Assembly (NCBI GenBank): GCA_002009975.1
Contig: MTLP01000028.1
Location: 56,546-108,533, forward strand
DNA from: Thermococcus sp. JdFR-02
GTDB lineage: Archaea > Methanobacteriota_B > Thermococci > Thermococcales > Thermococcaceae
Direction of reading: 5' to 3'
DNA: 51,988 bases
Below, one piece after another: positions 43,901 to 51,988 of the stretch. Under the pieces are notes generated by a model. It ran no database searches. It was given only the letters and a program-made list of their open reading frames with translations, and was not told the origin of the DNA. How positions within the stretch are numbered: position 1 is the stretch's first letter; every line of letters starts with the position of its first letter. The position numbers and the translations under genes are program-made.

Positions 43901-46054
43901 TTCAAATTGAGAAAGCCCTAAAGATTTCCTTACCTCTTTTAGAATCTCTCCTAAATAGGGCAAAACATCAATGTTTGGATTATTTTTTAATCCGTTTTTG
44001 ATTATTTTTTCTAAGCGTTCTTGTTTTTCTTTTACAGTGAACCCAATTTCTTTATAAAACTTTAAAACGTTTCTTCCTGTTATTGTTAATCTGTAATATG
44101 TTTTTCTAATAGATTTTGGCGAATTTGAGGCTCTTGCTTTTGTCTCATGAAGTTGAGATATTATTCCAAATCTGAGCAATAAATGTCGAATGTTCTCAAG
44201 AAGCTCCTTTGAAGCAGATGTTACTACAATTTTAAATCTATCTTTTGAGAGACTTCCTTCAGCATCAAAATAGGCTGACAGAAATGATCTGAGTTCATCT
44301 TTACTGCATTTAAAGAGCAACTTTGGAACTTTCTTTTCACTCGATTTTCCAACAGCACCAAGTTTTTCTAAGAAGTTGTAGAGCTCAATACTGCTAACAT
44401 AACTCTCTCTAGCTTTTTTTCCTTTATGCGGTCCTCTGAGTGCGGGATTTAATCCCAAGTTCATTAGATATTCGTAAACTCCACCTAACAGACTTTCATC
44501 ATTATTTGTAAAGAATATTGTTGCACTTCCACTGTTACTCTTTTGAGCATACCCTTCTCCGATTAAGAGTCCAATAAATCTCCAGAATTCTGGGTTCGTT
44601 TTCTTTGGAACTCTCAAACGAACTGCATTATTTGATTTTGACTTTTCAAAATTAATATTTAATGGTTGTTGTTCCCCGAAATGATAAATCCTTCTTGGAA
44701 CTGCAATTAAATCACCAGCATTTAGATCCCTAGCACTTTTTGTCTTAAATTGTCCATTTTCAAATGTGAAGAAAGGATGTGTTGGCGTGACGTTTATTTC
44801 TCTTCCTGTCTTAGTCTTAATTTTGAGCATTCTCTCTGGTGCTTTTCTTTTCCATGCAATATTTGCTTTAGCTTTTATAACCTTTAGAGTTCTAGCGTCT
44901 AAAGCATAGATCTCTAAATCAATTGGTGCATAAACTCCATCATCCACTTTCCCAAGCGTCCCATCTCTTTCTGCCAGCTTGATCGCTTCTTCTACTATTT
45001 TGCCAATTTTCTCTAGACTTCCATTGGCTAATAGAACCTTTGTATTATAATCAACACACTTAGCTACGCCCGGATCTCCAACCAAAAGAACATGGCTCTC
45101 TCCTCTAAGTTTTGTTCCATCTGGGAGCTGCTTGGTAACTCCTCCAAATAATGCCAAAGCAATTCCTTTCTTCTCTTCCTTTAAGCCATAGATAGCCGGG
45201 GCAATGGAATCCACTATTGCGTCAATTATATCGGGTCTCTTTGCCAATTCCCTAATCTTTTGCTCGTCTTCTGGCGTTATCTCCAATTCCTCGATCTCTT
45301 TGCTCAATTGTTCAATATGATTGACTTCGAGTATTTTCTTAAAAATCGGTCTCTTCTCTCTAGCTTCAAGGATTACCCTTAAGATTCCCGTTATTACAAC
45401 TCTATCACCGGGCAAAGCAACATCCACCAAGTCATCTAGGAGAATTGCATCAATAAAACGTGGCATTTGACCTCCTTTTAAGCTTTCGGGTCTGTCTTGG
45501 AGTCTAAAAGTTTGGAGATTTATAAAGCTGCTCTTATTGACATCTAAATCGATGTTTCTGCTTCCACAATTTTCACATCTACTTGGCTTTGCTATTTGTT
45601 TGAAAGGTCTTTGAATTCTAATCATCTCATTACCACAATCTTTACACACAAAAACTGCTCTATTAACGTAAGGTTTGACCTCACTTACTCTCGTTATAAT
45701 TCCATCAACCTGGATTAGTTTGTTTATATGTTCACTGCCTATTTCTTTAACAAGGAGGGTTTTTGATAGGTTATAGAACCTTGGATGCAGAATAAATTCC
45801 TCATCGAAGTCTTCAATTAGAATGGTTCTTAAAGCGTCTTCAGCAGCTAAGATGGCTTCCTCTGGATTGTCAATTACTTCCTTTGCAAGTTCAGGATTAT
45901 AAGAATTCAAATGAGCCCAGTCAATTGAAATTGAGCGTTTGGGAACTGTAGTGAGCACATCTTTTATTCTATTTTTATACACCCTATTTCCTTTTGAGTC
46001 AGAGTAATTCCTAAAGAATTCTAAAAAGCCTTTAATCATCTCTTCCCTTTCCAT
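40961..46054 (-). CDS. mcm: Replicative helicase MCM with two inteins
   Basis: The precursor is 1697 residues; removing the two inteins leaves about 678 residues, the usual archaeal MCM length. The N-terminal part has a zinc motif CKDCGNEM...CENCGS. The AAA+ core is cut twice: between the Lys and Ser of the Walker A loop GDPGVAK/S, and between Ala and Cys of the Walker B strand DGGIA/CIDEFDKMS. After the second insertion come the sensor and arginine-finger region (LLSRFDLIFVLIDEPN) and a C-terminal winged helix. Coding exteins are 45059-46054, 43448-43612 and 40961-41836. ATG 46054 overlaps the GINS stop. Confidence 0.96.
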   Translation of the reverse strand: MEREEMIKGFLEFFRNYSDSKGNRVYKNRIKDVLTTVPKRSISIDWAHLNSYNPELAKEVIDNPEEAILAAEDALRTILIEDFDEEFILHPRFYNLSKTLLVKEIGSEHINKLIQVDGIITRVSEVKPYVNRAVFVCKDCGNEMIRIQRPFKQIAKPSRCENCGSRNIDLDVNKSSFINLQTFRLQDRPESLKGGQMPRFIDAILLDDLVDVALPGDRVVITGILRVILEAREKRPIFKKILEVNHIEQLSKEIEELEITPEDEQKIRELAKRPDIIDAIVDSIAPAIYGLKEEKKGIALALFGGVTKQLPDGTKLRGESHVLLVGDPGVAKCVDYNTKVLLANGSLEKIGKIVEEAIKLAERDGTLGKVDDGVYAPIDLEIYALDARTLKVIKAKANIAWKRKAPERMLKIKTKTGREINVTPTHPFFTFENGQFKTKSARDLNAGDLIAVPRRIYHFGEQQPLNINFEKSKSNNAVRLRVPKKTNPEFWRFIGLLIGEGYAQKSNSGSATIFFTNNDESLLGGVYEYLMNLGLNPALRGPHKGKKARESYVSSIELYNFLEKLGAVGKSSEKKVPKLLFKCSKDELRSFLSAYFDAEGSLSKDRFKIVVTSASKELLENIRHLLLRFGIISQLHETKARASNSPKSIRKTYYRLTITGRNVLKFYKEIGFTVKEKQERLEKIIKNGLKNNPNIDVLPYLGEILKEVRKSLGLSQFEVGINRSTYLHYERNDRRPSRKNLMIIAETFEEAASNRGTNENIKKKIELLKLLANSDILWDEIEEIKVYTPKDKWVYDLQVPEHHNFIANDIFVHNSQLLRYIANLAPRAIYTSGKSSSAAGLTAAAVRDELTGSWVLEAGVLVLADGGIACLHPDSRVLVNNKYVRIKELFDLSQSYKAKTKDEIVDIQEISEDVISLSLRDIKTTKTKATILRRKHWKGELLKIKFKSGNEITLTPDHLLIDGETLEWKEAQKFKAGDKIVAPLKLPSIKEKTYILDIIPDNWKVMLTKEEKEELKIEILRKFKNLAEFNRKYNISKDVLSGRSQMSVKTFKQILKDLGIYEKWKERPLAFGRKFRGDKLKVATITPELAYFLGFVYGDGWIQESKRRATIFIVQSTAHKKQIEAIKSVFSTFYEGDLKEYKRRTKNKINEQNIESENIIFHIDSQLLVYLYKYLIQNNFENLFKLDDEALKAFIAGTLDSDGCISIKTSNNGKKEYQVVHVEFLLSNDEEKDKAFMLALRRFDIYSQLIRSKSVNRIRITGREDIENLIKAIKQYSVKVKDLPIKKHKVSSSSDKVPSKIVAKIARRIIRSVPSTILQKEGLWSTLYAYANERYPPSRIQIKKLLEKLSIHLDVHTLNLLKALANRDYFLDEIISIEEVPYDGYVYDLYVPEFHNFVAEGIIVHNCIDEFDKMSDKDRSAIHEALEQQSVSISKAGITATLNSRTTVIAAANPKYGRFNKLKPLPEQLDLPPTLLSRFDLIFVLIDEPNERLDSEIARHILKVRRGEAEAVAPKIPYDLLKKYIAYARKNIHPVLSREAMDEILHYYVKMRRKIRSGNEEGVKPIPITPRQLEALIRLSEARARMRLSEVVTREDAQDAIRLIEYTLKQVAMDEEGFLDISILEVGKSSRQINKIDRILEIIKELENFTENGAPIDEILKEAERYNIHRSEARKIIERLMTDGMVYMPKDGFYRVA
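41837..43447 (-). other. Intein 2 in MCM (Walker B site), with homing endonuclease
   Basis: A 537-residue protein intron from Cys (CLHPDSRVLV) to the terminal HN (GIIVHN), followed by extein Cys. Block G FVAEGIIVHN and block F YVYDLYVPEFHNF are clear. Two LAGLIDADG helices (LAYFLGFVYGDGWI around 42749-42795 and FIAGTLDSDGCIS around 42437-42478) mark a homing endonuclease. Extra helical segments flank them, including a motif like a DNA-binding helix pair (LAEFNRKYNISKDVLSG). Confidence 0.93.
43613..45058 (-). other. Intein 1 in MCM (Walker A site), with homing endonuclease and HTH
   Basis: A 482-residue protein intron from Cys (CVDYNTKVLL) to the terminal HN (DIFVHN), followed by extein Ser. 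Block B TPTHPFFTFENG and block F WVYDLQVPEHHNF are present. LAGLIDADG helices are FWRFIGLLIGEGYAQ (around 44549-44593) and FLSAYFDAEGSLS (around 44250-44292). Between the endonuclease and the C-terminal splicing blocks lies an XRE-like helix-turn-helix (LGLSQFEVGINRSTYLHYER, around 43850-43940). Confidence 0.93.
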
Positions 46055-46548
46055 CACTCCTCACCAAGCCAGGATATTCTAATTTTTGACATCTTTAAGT
46101 AGAGTTCTCTCTCCTTTGGGGCAAGTCTGCTAAGAATCTCTAAGCTATTTGGTCTGAGCATGACGGCTTTTAAAATTTTGTTAAAACGTATCCTTTTTAA
46201 ATCGTCATACTTGCTTTTTAAATTGCTTAGCTTTGCTAAATATGCCTTTAATGCTTCTGGAGATAGATATTGAGGATTTTCAAGGATCCTATTCAGGTAA
46301 TAAATGTAAAACTCAGCTCTATCGTAGAGAGTCTCATCGATATCAACTAGAGGTCTGTTATCTTTTTCGTCACCAATTGCTTTATCAAGTTCAATAATTA
46401 TTTTCTCAACCTCATCAATAATTTCAACTATTCCACTTTCAAAGAGTTCCTTGGCTTTCCAGTCTTCCATGAGAACCATATCTCCTGGTTTCCATTCTCC
46501 AAATGCCTTCAAAATCTTTACAGGTATTACAGCTCTCCCCATAAACAT
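46054..46548 (-). CDS. gins23: GINS complex subunit, Gins23 type
   Basis: GINS joins MCM and Cdc45/GAN at the replication fork. The protein is 164 residues. A small beta domain comes first (AVIPVKILKAFGEWKPGDMV then LFESGIVEII, residues 5-45), followed by a long helical domain (YIYYLNRILENPQYL to the end). This B-A order is that of Gins23; Gins51 has the reverse. The ATG at 46548 follows AAAGGTGAG; a GTG three codons upstream is in frame. The stop overlaps the MCM start. Naming depends on the domain order I read. Confidence 0.82.
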   Translation of the reverse strand: MFMGRAVIPVKILKAFGEWKPGDMVLMEDWKAKELFESGIVEIIDEVEKIIIELDKAIGDEKDNRPLVDIDETLYDRAEFYIYYLNRILENPQYLSPEALKAYLAKLSNLKSKYDDLKRIRFNKILKAVMLRPNSLEILSRLAPKERELYLKMSKIRISWLGEE

Positions 46549-46714
46549 GAATCTCACCTTTGTTGGAGTAATTTTTTAAGAGTTTATGGCTATTCGCCAC
46601 AACTCTATTACCTTGCATAAATGATTGATACTTTAAGATATTAAATGTTGTCCTCAAATACATTATAGTGCAAATGGTTTTAAACGCATGGTGTATAGTT
46701 TAAACGGTGGTAAT

Positions 46715-47227
46715 ATGAAAATTGGGGTTATGAGTGATACTCATGATAATTTGCCAGCAGCAGAAAAAGCAGTTGAACTGTTTAATAAGGAAGGCGTGGA
46801 ATTGGTGATACATTGCGGAGATTATGTAGCACCTTTTGTTAAAAAGGTGTTCTCAAAGTTAAAAGCTCCTCTTAAAGGGGTCTTTGGAAACAATGATGGA
46901 GAGAAAAAGGGTCTGAAGAATGTTTTAGGGATAGAAGATGAAATCCTTGAGTTGAATATTGGGGGAATAAAGATAGCGGTTCTTCATGGAACTGACGAGA
47001 GGATTGTTGAGGCTTTTGTAAGGAGTCAGCTTTATGACATTGTGATAAGAGGACATACCCATAAATACGAAATAAGAGAAGTTGGAAGGACTATATTACT
47101 AAACCCCGGTGAAGTTTGTGGATATGTTACAGGAGTTAAAAGTGTTGCCTTTATTGATATAACAAAAAGGGAGATCAAGATCGTTAATTTGGAAACAGGT
47201 GAACCTTTAGGCTTTATGAGCATATGA
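46715..47227 (+). CDS. YfcE/MJ0936-type phosphodiesterase
   Basis: A 170-residue calcineurin-like phosphodiesterase with a full set of metal motifs: GVMSDTHDN, HCGDYV, VFGNNDG, VLHGTD and RGHTHKYEI. The MJ0936 relative hydrolyses phosphodiesters with Ni or Mn; the natural substrate is unknown. Frame is open to 46688, but ATG 46715 behind GGTGGT gives the usual family start. A TATA-like TTTTAAAC at 46678-46685 gives a short leader. Confidence 0.92.
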   Translation: MKIGVMSDTHDNLPAAEKAVELFNKEGVELVIHCGDYVAPFVKKVFSKLKAPLKGVFGNNDGEKKGLKNVLGIEDEILELNIGGIKIAVLHGTDERIVEAFVRSQLYDIVIRGHTHKYEIREVGRTILLNPGEVCGYVTGVKSVAFIDITKREIKIVNLETGEPLGFMSI

Positions 47228-47272
47228 CCCTTAATTTTAAGTATTTTAAGAGAAAAACCTAATAAAATTCAA

Positions 47273-49548
<2,276 letters not shown>

Positions 49549-49556
49549 CTAAACTA

Positions 49557-49646
49557 TGTTCTTTTGTGTTCTTTTGAGCATTTTATATCTATAAAAATGC
49601 TTTTAAACTTTACAAACTACAAATTTTCAGCGTCGAGGTGATTTTT
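49557..49646 (+). promoter_or_regulatory. Promoter region of the decarboxylase operon
   Basis: After rtcA come two perfect tandem copies of TGTTCTTTTG (49557-49576), then TATA-like TTTTATATC (49581-49589) and TTTTAAAC (49601-49608). The GAGGTGAT ribosome binding site precedes ATG 49647. The T-rich repeat may terminate the rtcA transcript. Confidence 0.45.
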
Positions 49647-51215
49647 ATGAGCATGGAAGAAAAGGTTAAAGAGCTTATAGAAAAAAGGGAGAAAATCATT
49701 AAAATGGGTGGAGAAGCAAAAGTCAAGAAGCAACATGAAAAAGGAAAGCTTACAGCTAGGGAAAGGATAGAAAAGCTCTTAGATCCGGGTAGTTTTGTTG
49801 AACTTGGCATGTTTGTTAAGCACAGAAATACTGAGTTTGGTCTCGATAAAATGGAACTTCCAGCAGATGGTGTTGTGACAGGCTATGGAACTATCGATGG
49901 AAGATTGGTATTTGTATTTGCTCAAGATTTCACAGTTATGGGTGGTTCTTTGGGAGAGATGCATGCAGCTAAGATAAAGAGGGTTATGGAACTTGCTATG
50001 GAAGTAGGTGCACCAATAATTGGCTTAAATGATTCGGGTGGAGCAAGGATTCAAGAGGGTGTTGATTCGCTAAAGGGTTATGGTGAGATCTTTAGAATGA
50101 ACACTTTAGCAAGTGGAGTTGTCCCACAAATAACTGTTATTATGGGTCCATGTGCTGGTGGAGCAGTTTACAGCCCAGCAATTGGTGATTTTATAGTTAT
50201 GGTAAATAATCCAGCAACGTTCATGTTCATTACAGGTCCACAAGTTGTTAAAGCGGTAACTGGTGTGGAGGTTTCTTCAGAACAATTGGGTGGAGCATTG
50301 GCACATGCTCAAAAGAGCGGACAAGCACATTTAGTAGCCAATAGTGATGAAGAAGCTCTAATGTTAGTTAGGCGTTTGATTAGTTATTTGCCCTCAAACA
50401 ACATGGAGAAGCCTCCAAGGATGCAATCAACTGATCCACCATTTAGGAAAACAGAGAAACTCTATGAGATTGTTCCAGATGATCCTAACAAAGGTTACGA
50501 TGTTAGGCAGGTTATTTATGAAATCGTTGATAGAGATGTCAATGGAAACCCAGATTTCCTTGAGGTATTGCCCTACTTTGCTCCAAACGCTGTTGTAGGT
50601 TTTGGACGCTTTAACGGTCAAACAGTTGGAATTGTAGCAAACAATCCAATTCACTTAGCTGGAGTCTTGGATATTGACTCAAGTGATAAGATTGCTCGCT
50701 TTGTGAGAACTTGTGATGCCTTCAACATTCCAATAGTGACCTTAGTAGATGTTCCAGGTTATTTGCCCGGTGTAAACCAAGAGCATGGAGGAATAATTAG
50801 ACACGGTGCAAAAGTTTTGTACGCTTATGCAGAGGCAACTGTTCCAATGGTTACCATAATTTTAAGGAAAGCCTATGGTGGAGCTTATTTGGCTATGGGC
50901 TCAAAGCATTTGGGTGCTGATATAGTTTATGCATGGCCAACCGCGGAGATAGCGGTTATGGGACCAGAAGGCGCTGCGAACATTATATTTAGGAAAGAAA
51001 TTGCAAAAGCTGAAAATCCAGAGGAGTTTAGGCAACAAAAGATTAGAGAGTACAGGGAAAGGTTCGCAAACCCATATATTGCTGCTTCAAGGGGATATAT
51101 CGACGATGTAATTGATCCAGCAGAAACAAGAGCAAGGATAATTCTGGCTTTAGAAGCTTTGGAGAGTAAGAGGGCAAAACTACCACCAAAGAAACACGGG
51201 AATATTCCATTATGA
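49647..51215 (+). CDS. mmdA: Methylmalonyl-CoA decarboxylase alpha subunit (carboxyltransferase)
   Basis: A 522-residue acyl-CoA carboxyltransferase with two crotonase-like halves. It has KLTARERIEKLLDPGSF, DFTVMGGSLGEMHA, GLNDSGGARIQEGVDSL (the acyl-CoA oxyanion site) and in the second half VDVPGYLPGVNQEHGGIIRH and RKAYGGAYLAMGSKHLGAD. It moves carboxyl from methylmalonyl-CoA (or propionyl-CoA in reverse) to biotin. The next two genes encode a membrane gamma subunit and a biotin carrier, which favours a sodium-pumping decarboxylase over a soluble carboxylase. GTG 49638 is in frame; ATG 49647 fits GAGGTGAT. Confidence 0.93.
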   Translation: MSMEEKVKELIEKREKIIKMGGEAKVKKQHEKGKLTARERIEKLLDPGSFVELGMFVKHRNTEFGLDKMELPADGVVTGYGTIDGRLVFVFAQDFTVMGGSLGEMHAAKIKRVMELAMEVGAPIIGLNDSGGARIQEGVDSLKGYGEIFRMNTLASGVVPQITVIMGPCAGGAVYSPAIGDFIVMVNNPATFMFITGPQVVKAVTGVEVSSEQLGGALAHAQKSGQAHLVANSDEEALMLVRRLISYLPSNNMEKPPRMQSTDPPFRKTEKLYEIVPDDPNKGYDVRQVIYEIVDRDVNGNPDFLEVLPYFAPNAVVGFGRFNGQTVGIVANNPIHLAGVLDIDSSDKIARFVRTCDAFNIPIVTLVDVPGYLPGVNQEHGGIIRHGAKVLYAYAEATVPMVTIILRKAYGGAYLAMGSKHLGADIVYAWPTAEIAVMGPEGAANIIFRKEIAKAENPEEFRQQKIREYRERFANPYIAASRGYIDDVIDPAETRARIILALEALESKRAKLPPKKHGNIPL

Positions 51216-51225
51216 GGTGTGAGAG

Positions 51226-51618
51226 ATGATAACTTGGGAGGCATTCCTTCAAGGTCTCTATATTACAATTTTGGGAGTTTCAGTGGTTTTTGGAGTTCTT
51301 ATCATTTTAGCTTTAGCTATGGAAGGAATAGGATATATCGAAAGGGTATTGACACTTCCAAAGAAGCCTAAGAAAGAGGAAAAAGTTAAGGTTAAGGAAG
51401 AGAAAGCTGAAGTACCAAAGGTAGAAGAGAAGCCTAAGATTGAACCAAAGAAGCTCGCGATAATTACAGCTGCCATTTTAAGCTATATAGCTGAGAAGAA
51501 TGCCCAACTAAGACCTTTACCTTTTAAGAGAAAGCCTTCTCAAAGTTGGTATATTTATGGTTTACAAACTCAAATGGATGAAGTTGAAAATTTCAATTAT
51601 GAATTAGGGAAGTGGTAA
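51226..51618 (+). CDS. Decarboxylase sodium-pump small membrane subunit (OadG-like)
   Basis: A 130-residue protein with one membrane helix near the N-terminus (residues about 9-32, GLYITILGVSVVFGVLIILA), a charged Lys/Glu/Pro linker (45-80), and an OadG-like tail IITAAILSYIAEKNAQL. This subunit joins the carboxyltransferase to the sodium-pumping membrane subunit, which should follow beyond the window. ATG 51226 has GAGGTGTG upstream. Confidence 0.87.
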   Translation: MITWEAFLQGLYITILGVSVVFGVLIILALAMEGIGYIERVLTLPKKPKKEEKVKVKEEKAEVPKVEEKPKIEPKKLAIITAAILSYIAEKNAQLRPLPFKRKPSQSWYIYGLQTQMDEVENFNYELGKW

Positions 51619-51620
51619 GA

Positions 51621-51988
51621 ATGAAAGGAAAGGTTAAAGTCATTGTTGATGGGGTTACCTATGAAGTTGAGGTTGAAGAAATAGGTGTAGGAAAGTTTAG
51701 GGTTGCGTTTGAAGGCGAAAGCTATGAAGTTGAAGCCAGAGATTTGGGGATCCCATTAAGTGCAATACAAACACCTCAAACTGCTCCACAAGTTGCTCCA
51801 GTTGCTCCTATTCCTACTCCACAAATCCCTCCTGCTCCTTCCGTGCCTGAAACCCCAAAGGTCGCAGTAGGCGAGGGTGTTGTCTCTGCTCCTATGCCTG
51901 GTAAGGTTTTGAGGGTTTTGGTTAGGGAGGGTGATAGGGTTAGTGTGGGTCAGGGTTTGTTGATTCTTGAGGCTATGAAGATGGAGAA
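51621..51988 (+). CDS. mmdC: Biotin carboxyl carrier protein (partial at window end)
   Basis: 122 codons are visible. A small N-terminal domain (KVKVIVDGVTYEVEVEEIGV, to about residue 45) and a Pro/Ala/Gln-rich flexible linker (50-80) lead to a biotinyl domain with the biotin-lysine motif LEAMKME (Lys120). ATG 51621 is two bases after the OadG-like gene's stop. The last 120 bases are G/T-rich and poor in A, with AGG, GGT and TTG codons, unlike the neighbours. Confidence 0.92.
   Translation, partial: MKGKVKVIVDGVTYEVEVEEIGVGKFRVAFEGESYEVEARDLGIPLSAIQTPQTAPQVAPVAPIPTPQIPPAPSVPETPKVAVGEGVVSAPMPGKVLRVLVREGDRVSVGQGLLILEAMKME

Noticed and set aside
46054-46548. Gins51 (Gins15)
   Set aside because: The small beta domain precedes the helical domain, the Gins23 order; Gins51 has the opposite order.
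49647-51988. Soluble propionyl-CoA carboxylase
   Set aside because: No biotin carboxylase gene follows directly, and an OadG-like membrane subunit lies between, which points to a membrane decarboxylase. The window ends too early to be certain.

Overview
The window is bacterial-style compact but plainly archaeal DNA. It carries aIF5A, aIF2 beta, L10e, Nep1, MCM, a GINS subunit, ADP-dependent glucokinase, a cupin-type phosphoglucose isomerase, mannosyl-3-phosphoglycerate synthase and a TrmB-type regulator. Promoters have A/T-rich TATA elements and genes have GGTGA or GGAGGTG ribosome binding sites. Together these indicate a hyperthermophile of the order Thermococcales. The low GC and the likeness (from memory) of the glucokinase to that of Thermococcus litoralis suggest a low-GC Thermococcus. 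Nothing looks like a prophage, insertion sequence, CRISPR array, tRNA or rRNA. No gap between genes exceeds about 240 bases.

Layout: 1-4.8 kb holds the start of an MFS transporter, a GNAT acetyltransferase, a TPR protein, RNase Z, a TraB-family protein, a tiny KH-like protein and an M50 protease. 4.8-11.7 kb is a sugar-phosphate block: phosphoglucose isomerase, ADP-glucokinase, then the mannosylglycerate operon (mpgS, mpgP, bifunctional manC, phosphomannomutase). This is almost a complete route from glucose to the compatible solute mannosylglycerate. 11.8-12.8 kb holds a pair of half-size YraQ-like permeases. 12.9-15.7 kb is a nickel/cobalt ECF transporter (M, N, Q, O) with an uncharacterised fifth gene and a possible NikR operator. 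15.9-19.1 kb has a membrane protein, a CLC transporter with CBS domains, and a SpeB-family ureohydrolase. 19.3-25.5 kb is a sugar uptake operon: lipoprotein binding protein, two permeases, a sucrose-synthase-like GT4 glycosyltransferase, a PfkB kinase and a TrmB paralogue. It resembles the known trehalose/maltose operon with the central enzyme exchanged. 25.5-36.6 kb is mainly on the minus strand: translation, RNA modification, arginine and thymidylate synthesis, DUF257/DUF835 proteins, HIT, 2-phosphoglycerate kinase and L10e. 36.7-40.5 kb has an aminotransferase, a small P-loop ATPase, asparagine synthetase and a TatD-like hydrolase. 40.5-46.6 kb is a replication/translation block, aIF2 beta - MCM (with two inteins) - GINS. 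46.7-49.5 kb has a phosphodiesterase, an unknown protein and RtcA. The window ends in a membrane biotin-dependent decarboxylase operon.

The most interesting items are the rewired sugar operon with a palindrome over its predicted start of transcription, the putative NikR operator and fifth gene of the nickel operon, a near-consensus Thermococcales glycolytic motif before the isomerase, the CLC protein lacking the proton glutamate, and the doubly intein-split MCM helicase whose first intein contains an extra HTH. Several start codons were reassigned from ribosome binding sites; two of these (GTG for the isomerase, TTG for the nickel M subunit) are supported by the residue numbering of known metal ligands.
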